5,032 nt of DNA from Actinomycetes bacterium (GCA_021794705.1 JAJYQH010000367.1:1-5032), one strand, 5' to 3'; numbered from the stretch's first letter, positions 1 through 5,032 are shown. Program-made: numbers and translations. The notes: generated by a model not told the origin, from the sequence alone.

Positions 1-1
1 G

Positions 2-1312
2 CCCCGCGGCGACCGGTCCCCCGGCCGGGCCCCGGGCGAGCTGCGGCGCGAGCTGCTGGACTCGCTCGTCTCGGTGGCGGGGATGGTGGGGCGCCCGGTC
101 AAGGAGCTGGACGGGTCGCTCGTCGGACGCCTCGACGACGTCGTCGTGCCCGGCGGCGAGCAGCACCCGCCGGTGCTCGGCTACATCGTGGGCATCGCGC
201 ACCGTCGGGTGTGGCTGCACGCGGGCGACGTCGCCGGGCTGGAGCGCGGCGAGCTCATCCTGCAGCGCGCCCGCTTCGACCTCGTCGACGTCGTGCGTCG
301 AGCCGGTGAGATCCAGCTGTACCACGACGTCGTCGACCACCAGCTCGTCGACCTCAACGGCGTCCGGGTGGTGCGGGCGTCCGACCTCTACCTCGGCCAC
401 GTCGCCGGCCGCTGGGAACTGGTCGGTGTCGACACCTCGTGGCGCACCTACGTGCGCCGGGCACTCCCGGGAGCGATGAGTTGGCGCCCGACCCCCAGCC
501 GGGTGCTCGACTGGGCCGGCGTCCACTCGTTGGCGGTCTCGGAGGAGAAGGGGGTGCGGCTCGACCGGCCCAACTCCCAGCTGCGGCTGCTCTCCGCCGC
601 CGACGTCGCCGACCTCCTCGCCGACCTCGGCCGCACCGAGCGTCAGCGCCTGCTCGGCGGCCTCGAGACCCCGACTGCGGCCACCGTCCTCAAACTGCTC
701 ACCGACCGCGCCGCCGCGAGCCTGCTCGGGGACGCCCCGGTCGAGCGGGCCGCGCGGCTCGTCCGCGAGATGGAACCCGACGAGGCCGTCGACGCGTTGC
801 GCCGGATGCACGGCGACGAGCGGGAGCGGCTGCTCGTCGCGCTCGGGCCCGAGGACGCCGCCGACCTCCGCTGGCTGCTCGGCTACGAGGAGGACACCGC
901 GGCCGGGATGATGACCCCCGCGCTGGTGACCGTGCCGGCGTCCGGTTGCGTCGGGGACGCCGTCGCCGCGCTGAACGCGGCGCGCACCACCCCGGCCCGG
1001 GGGGACGTCGTCATCCTCGTCGACCCGGACGGAGCACTCGTCGACGACCTCACCGCGGCCGAGCTGCTCGGCGAACCCGCGACGCGTCCATTGCGGGAGC
1101 TCGCCGGCGCGCCGTGGCCGGTGACCGTGCACCCGGGCGACCCGCTGCACGAGGTCGTCCGCGCACTGCGCCACACCCCCGGCGCCTCGGTGGTGGTCGT
1201 GGACGCCGCCGGCGTCCCGATCGGCCGGGTGCACGCCGACGACCTGGTCGACGCCCTGGCCACCGAGGAACGGCGCTGGGTGTGGCATCGGGTCACGGGC
1301 GGCCCGGCCTGA
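2..1312 (+). CDS. PRC-barrel / MgtE N-domain / CBS-pair protein, paralog 1 (5' end outside window)
   Basis: Probable soluble intracellular Mg2+-sensing or regulatory protein, not a transporter. The frame is open from base 2 to TGA at 1310-1312, giving 436 residues. Similarity to the downstream paralog begins at base 38 (ELRRE against ELKRD), and no ATG, GTG or TTG in this frame precedes the GTG at 74. That GTG encodes a conserved valine in SLVSVAGMVGRP, so the true start lies upstream of the window. Domains in order: two PRC-barrel-like beta segments (about 60-460; GRPVKELDG, then EIQLYHDVVDHQLVDLNG), an MgtE N-terminal helical domain (about 584-895; SAADVADLLADLG, EMEPDEAVDAL), the linker YEEDTAAGMMTP, and a CBS pair (about 905-1260, ending GRVHADDLVDAL). 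There is no hydrophobic segment after the CBS pair, so the MgtE pore domain is absent. Compared with its paralog, the MgtE N domain has lost many acidic residues. The domain calls are secure; Mg2+ sensing is inferred from MgtE. Confidence 0.88.
   Translation, partial: PRGDRSPGRAPGELRRELLDSLVSVAGMVGRPVKELDGSLVGRLDDVVVPGGEQHPPVLGYIVGIAHRRVWLHAGDVAGLERGELILQRARFDLVDVVRRAGEIQLYHDVVDHQLVDLNGVRVVRASDLYLGHVAGRWELVGVDTSWRTYVRRALPGAMSWRPTPSRVLDWAGVHSLAVSEEKGVRLDRPNSQLRLLSAADVADLLADLGRTERQRLLGGLETPTAATVLKLLTDRAAASLLGDAPVERAARLVREMEPDEAVDALRRMHGDERERLLVALGPEDAADLRWLLGYEEDTAAGMMTPALVTVPASGCVGDAVAALNAARTTPARGDVVILVDPDGALVDDLTAAELLGEPATRPLRELAGAPWPVTVHPGDPLHEVVRALRHTPGASVVVVDAAGVPIGRVHADDLVDALATEERRWVWHRVTGGPA
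38..1312 (+). repeat. Tandem gene duplication, copy 1
   Basis: These 1275 bases align codon for codon, without a gap, with 1677-2951 (424 residues plus stop in both). My hand count gives 309 of 424 identical residues, about 73%. Bases upstream of 38 show no similarity to the leader of the second copy, so the duplicated block is bounded at its 5' end near the start of the PRC region. Confidence 0.85.
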
Positions 1313-1333
1313 GGGGCGGCCCGGCGGCACGCC

Positions 1334-1349
1334 CCGGCCAGAGGGCCGG
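1334..1349 (+). terminator. GC hairpin after paralog 1 (weak terminator candidate)
   Basis: CCGGCC, AGAG loop, GGCCGG: a perfect 6-bp stem starting 22 bases after the stop codon. No T-run follows, so it fits only the U-poor class of actinobacterial terminators. GC-rich DNA forms such hairpins by chance, hence low confidence. Confidence 0.3.
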
Positions 1350-1358
1350 CCGGACACG

Positions 1359-1382
1359 CCCCGATCCGCAGCCAATCGGCGG
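1359..1382 (+). terminator. Bulged GC hairpin, second terminator candidate after paralog 1
   Basis: CCCCGAT (1359-1365) pairs with ATCGG-c-GG (1375-1382), a 7-bp stem with one bulged C (1380) and a 9-base loop. It follows the 1334-1349 hairpin closely and precedes the proposed promoter, which is where a terminator would be expected if the two paralogs are separate transcripts. There is no T-tract. Confidence 0.3.
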
Positions 1383-1506
1383 GGTCGATGACAGTAGGGG
1401 CGCTCACCCCCCGACTGGCCTGCGGATGCGGCAGGTGGGCCCGAGCGTCCCGACGGATCGGCGTCCCGCCGCCCGCACCCAGGCACCAAGGGCAGCCCAT
1501 CCTTAC

Positions 1507-1535
1507 TTGCCAGCGCGGGGGCGGAGCGCGATACT
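1507..1535 (+). promoter_or_regulatory. Probable sigma-70/SigA-type promoter for paralog 2 and the transporter
   Basis: TTGCCA (1507-1512) matches the TTGACA -35 consensus at 5 of 6 bases. A 17-base spacer, the optimal length, leads to GATACT (1530-1535), which matches TATAAT at 4 of 6, with the poorest fit at the first base. The surrounding CATCCTTACTT is notably AT-rich for this DNA. Transcription would begin near 1541-1543 and leave a leader of about 78 bases before the start codon. This would let genes 2 and 3 be expressed independently of gene 1. Confidence 0.5.
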
Positions 1536-1571
1536 CGGCCGGGCCGGGCACTGCCGCGGCCGGTCATGAGC

Positions 1572-1585
1572 GTCCCGACCGGGAC
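1572..1585. promoter_or_regulatory. Inverted repeat GTCCCG-AC-CGGGAC, possible operator
   Basis: A perfect 6+6 dyad around a 2-base centre lies about 30 bases downstream of the predicted transcription start. Its left arm with flank (GAGCGTCCCGAC, 1568-1579) recurs as a 12-base direct repeat at 1443-1454, and GCGTCCCG also occurs at 1461-1468. It could be a repressor site or the stem of a small leader hairpin. No regulator gene is visible in the window, so its role is inferred from position and symmetry only. Confidence 0.3.
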
Positions 1586-1606
1586 CGCGAGGTCCCCGTC
1601 ACGTCC

Positions 1607-1614
1607 GGAAGGAG
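1607..1614 (+). promoter_or_regulatory. Shine-Dalgarno site that sets the start of paralog 2
   Basis: GGAAGGAG lies 5 bases before ATG 1620 and 8 bases before ATG 1623. It rules out the in-frame ATG at 1566 as the start, because that codon is upstream of the site and has no comparable sequence before it. Confidence 0.8.
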
Positions 1615-1619
1615 TGACG

Positions 1620-2951
1620 ATGATGAGCAGCGTCCACTTCCCACCGAGGACCCAGTTCCGGCGCGGTGTTCCGGTCGAGTTGAAACGCGACGTCGTGGCC
1701 TCGCTCGTGTCGGTGGCCGGCATGGTGGGGCGCCCGGTGAAGCAGTTGGACGGGTCGCCGGTCGGTCGGCTGCACGACTTCGTCGTCCTCGCCGACGAGG
1801 AGCACCCGCCGGTCGTGGGGTACGTCGTCGAGATCGCCCGGCGCCGGGTCTGGCTGCACGCCGCCGACGTCGCGGGCCTGGAACGGGGCCAGCTCATCCT
1901 GCAGAAGGCCCGCTTCGACTTCGCCGACGTGCTGCGGCGCCCGGGCGAGATCCAGCTGTTCCACGACGTGGTCGACCACCAGCTCGTCGACCTCAACGGC
2001 GTCCAGGTGGTGCGCGCGTCCGACCTCTATCTCGGCAACGTCGGCGACGGGTGGCGGCTGGTCGGCGTCGACACGTCGTGGGGCACCTTCCTGCGCCGCG
2101 CCCTCCCCGGCCCCCGGGGGTGGCGGCCCACCCCGGCCCGCGTGCTGGACTGGGCCGGCGTCCACTCGCTCGCCGTGTCGGAGGAGCGGGGCGTGCAACT
2201 GGACGCCCCGAACACCCAGCTGCGGCTGCTGTCGGCCGCCGACATCGCCGAGTTGCTGTCGGACCTCGGCCGCTCGGAGCGCCAGGAACTGCTGGAGGAC
2301 CTCGAGACCGAGCACGCCGCGAACGCCCTCGAACTGATGAACGACCAGGACGCCGCGAGCCTGCTCGGGGACGCGCCGGTCGAGCGGGCGGCCGAGCTGC
2401 TCAGCGAGATGGAGCCCGACGAGGCGGTCGACGCGCTCCGCGAGATGGACGCCGACGACCGCGAGGAGCTGCTCCACGCGATGGACACCGCCGACGAGAG
2501 CGACCTGCGCTCCCTGCTCGCCTACGAGGAGGGCACCGCGGCCGGCATGATGACCTCGGCGCTGGTGGTCGTGCCGGCGTCCGCGACCGTCGAGGACGCG
2601 GTCGCGGCCCTCCGCGCGGCCCGCGGCACCCCCGACGAGTCGGACGTCGTCATCCTCGTCGACGAGCGGCGCGGCCTCGTCGACGACGTCACCGCCCTCG
2701 AACTGCTCGGCGAGCCGGCGACCCGCCCGCTCATGGAGCTCACCGGGCCGCCGTGGCCGGTCACCGTGCACCCCGACCAGGCCCTGCAGGACGTCGTCGA
2801 GGCGTTACGGAACACTCTGGGCGCCTCCGTGGTCGTCGTGGACGCCGATAACGTGCCGATCGGGCGCATCCACGCGGACGACCTCGTCGACGCCCTCGGC
2901 GAGCAGGCGCGGCGCTGGCCCTGGCAACGGATCGCGGGAGGGGCGGCATGA
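1620..2951 (+). CDS. PRC-barrel / MgtE N-domain / CBS-pair protein, paralog 2 (acidic sensor form)
   Basis: 443-residue soluble protein with the Mg2+-sensor half of an MgtE channel but no membrane domain. The start is ATG 1620, or 1623 for 442 residues; both are served by GGAAGGAG at 1607-1614. Domains: a short basic leader (1-27), two PRC-barrel-like beta segments (about 28-160; SLVSVAGMVGRPVKQLDG and HDVVDHQLVDLNG), a linker with WAGVHSLAVSEE (178-189), the MgtE N-terminal helical domain (about 203-300; SAADIAELLSDLG, EMEPDEAVDALREM), the YEEGTAAGMMTS junction (302-313), and a CBS pair (about 310-424, ending GRIHADDLVDAL). The N domain is very acidic: about 32 Asp/Glu against 6 Arg/Lys over some 107 residues, as expected for a multi-Mg2+ binding surface. 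It overlaps the transporter by four bases, suggesting coupled expression and a joint function. In MgtE these domains close the pore at high cytosolic Mg2+; control of the neighbouring transporter is inferred. Function beyond the domain assignment is unproven. Confidence 0.92.
   Translation: MMSSVHFPPRTQFRRGVPVELKRDVVASLVSVAGMVGRPVKQLDGSPVGRLHDFVVLADEEHPPVVGYVVEIARRRVWLHAADVAGLERGQLILQKARFDFADVLRRPGEIQLFHDVVDHQLVDLNGVQVVRASDLYLGNVGDGWRLVGVDTSWGTFLRRALPGPRGWRPTPARVLDWAGVHSLAVSEERGVQLDAPNTQLRLLSAADIAELLSDLGRSERQELLEDLETEHAANALELMNDQDAASLLGDAPVERAAELLSEMEPDEAVDALREMDADDREELLHAMDTADESDLRSLLAYEEGTAAGMMTSALVVVPASATVEDAVAALRAARGTPDESDVVILVDERRGLVDDVTALELLGEPATRPLMELTGPPWPVTVHPDQALQDVVEALRNTLGASVVVVDADNVPIGRIHADDLVDALGEQARRWPWQRIAGGAA
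1677..2951 (+). repeat. Tandem gene duplication, copy 2
   Basis: Partner of 38-1312: same length (1275 bases), same strand, offset 1639 bases, no gaps. Identity is highest in the PRC-like part (about 80%) and lower in the MgtE N domain (about 66%, hand counts). Its leader (1620-1676) is unrelated to the bases before copy 1. Confidence 0.85.
2936..2943 (+). promoter_or_regulatory. Shine-Dalgarno site for the transporter, inside the end of paralog 2
   Basis: GGGAGGGG ends 4 bases before ATG 2948 (GGGAGG core to ATG, 6 bases). It sits in the last codons of the preceding gene, just before the ATGA stop/start overlap, as in translationally coupled pairs. Confidence 0.7.
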
Positions 2952-4258
2952 GCGAGCACAACGGCGGCGTGGCGACCCAGCCCGGCGTCCCGGACGCCGG
3001 CCGGCGCGGGCCCGCCGGACTGTCCCGCGCACGGCGGATGGCGGTCGGCGCGGCGGCCCTCGCCGCCGTGGTCGGCCCGGGCCTCATCGCCGGCCTCTCC
3101 GACGACGACGCGGCCGGCATCACGACCTACAGTTCCCTCGGCGCGTCCTACGGCTACCAGTTGCTGTGGGTGCTCGGGGTGTCGACCGTCGCGCTCATCC
3201 TCTTCCAGGATCTCGGCGCCCGGATCGGCGTCGTCACCGGCCAGGGCCTGGCGGGGCTCATCCGCCAGCGCTACGGCGCGCGGGCCGGCGTCGTGTCGAT
3301 CGGGGCCCTCGTCCTCGCGAACCTCGGCACGACCTGCGCCGAGTTCGCCGGCATTGCCGCCGGGAGCGAGATCTTCGGCGTCTCGCGCTACATCGCGGTG
3401 CCGCTGGCCGCGCTGCTCGTGTCGGGCCTCGTGCTCCGCGGCGGCTTCCGCGGCGTCGAGCGGGTGCTGCTCGTGCTGTCGGCCGTGCTCGCCGCCTACA
3501 TCGGCGCCGGGATCCTGGCCCGCCCCGACTGGGGGGCCGCCGTGCGCGGCTCGGTCGTGCCGGCCATGCCGCTCACCCGCGACGCCATCGTCATCACCAC
3601 GGCCACCCTGGGCACCACCCTGGCCCCGTGGGGACTCGCGTTCATCCAGAGCTACGCCGTCGACAAGAAGCTCGACCGCAAGGAACTCGGGCTGCTGCGC
3701 ATCGACGTCATCACCGGCGCCGTGCTCACCGGGGTGATCGGCTTCTTCGTCATCGTCGCCTGCGCGGCGAAGATGTTCGCTGAGGGCATCCGGGTGACGG
3801 ACGCCGCGTCCGCAGCCGTCGCGCTCGAACCACTGGCCGGGCCCATCGCGAAGGAGCTGTTCGCCATCGGCCTGCTCGGGGCCTCGCTGCTGGCGGCGTC
3901 CATCCTCCCGCTGTCAACGGCCTACTCGGTGTGCGACGTGGCGGGACGCCCCGCGGCGCTCGACGACAGCCCCCGTGAGGCGCCGCTGTTCTACGTGACA
4001 TTCGGCGTGGTGACGGTGGTCGCCGTGCTGCTCGTGCTCATCCCCGGCATGCCGCTGGTGCCGGTGCTGGTGATGTCGCAGGTGCTCAACGCCGTGCTGC
4101 TGCTCCCGCTGCTCTTCTACATGGCCGGCATCGCCCGGGACCGGCGGCTGATGGGCGAGTTCGTCGCCCGCCGCGGCGTCACCTACGTCTACTACGTCGT
4201 CATCGCCCTCATCGTCGTGTGCATCGCCCTGATGCTCGGGCTCACCTTCATCGGCTGA
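2948..4258 (+). CDS. NRAMP/SLC11-superfamily divalent metal transporter with a non-canonical metal site
   Basis: 436-residue integral membrane protein, probably an 11-helix importer of divalent cations. Start is ATG 2948, overlapping the previous stop (ATGA). Hydrophobic segments lie near 33-50, 64-86, 115-139, 147-163, 173-191, 214-234, 254-274, 300-325, 348-366, 370-393 and 413-434, after a 30-residue hydrophilic N terminus. NRAMP hallmarks: GPGLIAGLSDDD in TM1, ARIGVVTGQGL after TM2, AASILPLSTAYSVCD in TM8, MSQVLNAVLLLP in TM10. In canonical MntH/NRAMP, TM1 carries DPGN and TM6 AxxMPH. Here TM1 reads D54-A-A-G57 preceded by D52 and D53, and TM6 reads T223-T-L-A226-P-W228. So the metal-binding Asp is kept, but Asn becomes Gly, the selectivity Met becomes Ala and the TM6 His becomes Trp. 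Met-to-Ala is reported for NRAMP-related Mg2+ transporters, so a simple MntH (Mn2+/Fe2+) label is unsafe. The coupled MgtE-type sensor gene also points towards Mg2+, by inference. Family assignment is firm; substrate is open. Confidence 0.92.
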   Translation: MSEHNGGVATQPGVPDAGRRGPAGLSRARRMAVGAAALAAVVGPGLIAGLSDDDAAGITTYSSLGASYGYQLLWVLGVSTVALILFQDLGARIGVVTGQGLAGLIRQRYGARAGVVSIGALVLANLGTTCAEFAGIAAGSEIFGVSRYIAVPLAALLVSGLVLRGGFRGVERVLLVLSAVLAAYIGAGILARPDWGAAVRGSVVPAMPLTRDAIVITTATLGTTLAPWGLAFIQSYAVDKKLDRKELGLLRIDVITGAVLTGVIGFFVIVACAAKMFAEGIRVTDAASAAVALEPLAGPIAKELFAIGLLGASLLAASILPLSTAYSVCDVAGRPAALDDSPREAPLFYVTFGVVTVVAVLLVLIPGMPLVPVLVMSQVLNAVLLLPLLFYMAGIARDRRLMGEFVARRGVTYVYYVVIALIVVCIALMLGLTFIG

Positions 4259-4313
4259 CGCCTCCCTCGCCCCCTCCTCCAGGGCGCGGCCGCCGGCGGG
4301 CGATGTCGACGCA

Positions 4314-4339
4314 GGGGCCGGCACCTCGCCCCGGACCCC
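4314..4339 (+). terminator. Bulged GC hairpin after the transporter gene, terminator candidate
   Basis: GGGGCCGG (4314-4321) pairs with CCGG-a-CCCC (4331-4339), an 8-bp all-GC stem with one bulged A (4335) and a 9-base loop, 56 bases after the stop codon. It is the strongest hairpin I found in the non-coding parts. No T-run follows, so it would be a U-less terminator or an attenuating structure. Confidence 0.4.
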
Positions 4340-4416
4340 GGTCTCGCCGACGCGGGCGCGCCATTCAGGCGCCGGGTGCGGTGGTGCAATCGGGGGACGA
4401 CACCCGAGCGAGCGAC

Positions 4417-4424
4417 GAGGAGGG
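4417..4424 (+). promoter_or_regulatory. Shine-Dalgarno site supporting the GTG start at 4428
   Basis: GAGGAGGG, containing a full AGGAGG (4418-4423), lies 4 bases before GTG 4428. The spacing is short but the match is near perfect. It decides the start, because the next in-frame GTG (4473) falls inside the first beta strand just before the conserved His. Confidence 0.7.
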
Positions 4425-4427
4425 ACG

Positions 4428-5032
4428 GTGCCCGAACCGTTCACCACCGGCCCCGCGGGTGCCGACGCGCTGGTGATCTGCGCGCACGGCACCGACGATC
4501 CGGAGGGGCGGCAGACGACCCTCGACATCGCCGCGGCAGCCGCCGCCCGGCTGCCCGACGTGCGGGTGAGCTGCGCCTACGTCGACGTGCAGGAGCCGAG
4601 CCTGGACGCCGAGGTCGCCCGGTTGGTGGCCGCCGGACGCCGGGTGGCTGTGGTCCCGGTGCTGCTCACCACCGGCTTCCACGTCCGCGTCGACGTCGGG
4701 CGGGCGGAGCGGGCCCACCCGGGCCACGTCGCCTCCTCAGGGCCGCTCGGGCCGCACCCGCTGCTGGTCGAGGCGCTCCGCGGACGCCTGCTCGAATCGG
4801 GGGCAGCCCCCGACGCCACCGTCGTCGTCGCGGTGGCAGGCTCCCGGCGGGAGGACGCCCGCGAGGCCGGCCTGTCGGTGGGCGCGGCCCTCGCCGGGCG
4901 CTGGGACGGACCGGTCTCGGTCGGCTTCCTCGCCGCCGCCGAGCCCCTGCTGCCGGACGCCGTGGCCGCAGCGCGGGCGGCGTCCCCGGGGCCCGTGGTG
5001 GTCGCGAGCTACCTCACCGGCCGCGGCTTCTT
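4428..5032 (+). CDS. CbiX/SirB-type sirohydrochlorin chelatase (3' end outside window)
   Basis: Cytosolic class II chelatase that inserts Fe2+ (siroheme pathway) or Co2+ (cobalamin pathway) into sirohydrochlorin. Of a protein usually around 230-260 residues, 201 full codons are visible from GTG 4428. The N-terminal half has ALVICAHGTDDPEGRQ with the metal-binding His20, YVDVQEPSLD (51-60), and VVPVLLTTGFHVRVDV with the second metal His85. The C-terminal half repeats the fold: VVVAVAGSRRED (132-143) matches the first strand but has Ala where the active-site His would be, and the visible part ends SYLTGRGF, a family-typical late motif. So only the N-terminal half looks catalytic. The gene is separated from the transporter by 169 bases with a strong hairpin, so it is probably a separate unit. 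Many actinobacteria keep such a gene near assimilatory nitrite or sulfite reductase genes, which would favour the siroheme role, but the downstream context is not visible. Iron against cobalt specificity cannot be read from this fragment. Confidence 0.9.
   Translation, partial: MPEPFTTGPAGADALVICAHGTDDPEGRQTTLDIAAAAAARLPDVRVSCAYVDVQEPSLDAEVARLVAAGRRVAVVPVLLTTGFHVRVDVGRAERAHPGHVASSGPLGPHPLLVEALRGRLLESGAAPDATVVVAVAGSRREDAREAGLSVGAALAGRWDGPVSVGFLAAAEPLLPDAVAAARAASPGPVVVASYLTGRGF

Larger units (their letters stand above)
1313..1619. other. 307-base intergenic region between the two sensor paralogs
   Basis: I see no gene here. Open frames across it are rich in Arg, Pro and Gly and have no ribosome-binding site or recognisable domain. 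In order it holds two GC hairpins (1334-1349, 1359-1382), a short GGGG/CCCC hairpin (1397-1410), two direct GCGTCCCG copies 16 bases apart (1445, 1461), a relatively AT-rich patch (about 1498-1512) leading into a -35/-10 pair, a third GCGTCCCG within a dyad (1572-1585), and a Shine-Dalgarno sequence (1607-1614). I looked for M-box and yybP-ykoY cation riboswitch motifs and found none convincing. Confidence 0.7.
4259..4427. other. 169-base gap between transporter and chelatase genes
   Basis: No gene is supported here. It contains a strong bulged hairpin (4314-4339), a smaller GGCGC/GCGCC stem (4355-4359 with 4369-4373) and the Shine-Dalgarno site of the next gene. I found no convincing -35/-10 pair. 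GGTGCAAT at 4383-4390 loosely recalls a piece of the cobalamin riboswitch, but the B12 box and core are missing. Confidence 0.55.

Noticed and set aside
74..1312. GTG at 74 as the start of paralog 1
   Set aside because: The frame is open to the window edge. Residues before base 74 (ELRRELLDSLVS) match the paralog (ELKRDVVASLVS), so the start is upstream.
1381..1420. yybP-ykoY or M-box cation riboswitch in the leader of paralog 2
   Set aside because: A CAGTAGGGG stretch looked suggestive, but the conserved loop sequences are missing and it lies upstream of the predicted transcription start.
1566..1619. ATG at 1566 as the start of paralog 2
   Set aside because: It has no ribosome-binding site. 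A strong GGAAGGAG at 1607-1614 serves ATG 1620/1623, and the extra residues have no counterpart in the paralog.
1599..2771. 390-residue open frame on the - strand opposite paralog 2
   Set aside because: The + strand frame has clear domains and a paralog. The reverse frame is low-complexity Val/Gly/Ala/Arg and results from GC codon bias.
1388..2851. Long open frame on the + strand overlapping paralog 2
   Set aside because: Its translation is almost entirely Arg, Gly, Ala and Pro, the usual shadow of a high-GC gene in another frame. It has no domain and no ribosome-binding site.
74..2951. Full-length MgtE Mg2+ channel
   Set aside because: Neither paralog has hydrophobic helices after the CBS pair; both end about 12-20 residues beyond it.
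2948..4258. Canonical MntH manganese/iron transporter label
   Set aside because: DPGN and the TM6 AxxMPH motif are not conserved (DAAG and TTLAPW instead), so Mn2+/Fe2+ specificity should not be assumed.
4369..4427. Cobalamin riboswitch before the chelatase gene
   Set aside because: Only a loose GGTGCAAT match. No B12 box, no conserved core and no ordered stems were found in the 169-base gap.

Overview
This is a very GC-rich window (well over 70% G+C by eye, with strong G/C third-position bias). It looks like an actinobacterial chromosome, possibly a Pseudonocardiales or Geodermatophilales-type organism; that placement is inferred from composition and gene families only. All four recognisable genes run left to right. 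Both outer genes are cut by the window edges.

Layout: (1) 2-1312 is the 3' part of a soluble protein with PRC-barrel-like, MgtE N-domain and CBS-pair regions. (2) 1313-1619 is a 307-base non-coding gap. It holds two GC hairpins, a plausible sigma-70-type promoter (TTGCCA, 17 bases, GATACT), three copies of GCGTCCCG (one inside a 14-base dyad) and a strong ribosome-binding site. (3) 1620-2951 is a second protein of the same architecture, about 73% identical to the first over 424 ungapped residues. (4) 2948-4258 overlaps gene 3 by ATGA and encodes an 11-helix NRAMP/SLC11-superfamily transporter with a non-canonical metal site. (5) 4259-4427 is a short gap with a bulged GC hairpin. (6) 4428 to the window end is the start of a CbiX/SirB-type sirohydrochlorin chelatase with a GTG start.

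How the genes may work together: in MgtE channels, the cytosolic N domain plus CBS pair is the intracellular Mg2+ sensor that closes the pore. Here those sensor domains exist as free-standing proteins without any membrane part, and one is translationally coupled to an NRAMP-like transporter. In that transporter the TM6 methionine, which selects transition metals over Mg2+/Ca2+, is an alanine, and the TM1 DPGN motif reads DAAG after two extra aspartates. The most interesting reading is a split system: an NRAMP-fold divalent-cation (possibly Mg2+) importer gated or regulated in trans by MgtE-type sensor proteins. The two paralogous sensors differ sharply in acidic content, which suggests they have diverged in metal response. 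The domain assignments are well supported by the sequence; the regulatory coupling is inference. The chelatase gene appears to be a separate transcription unit.
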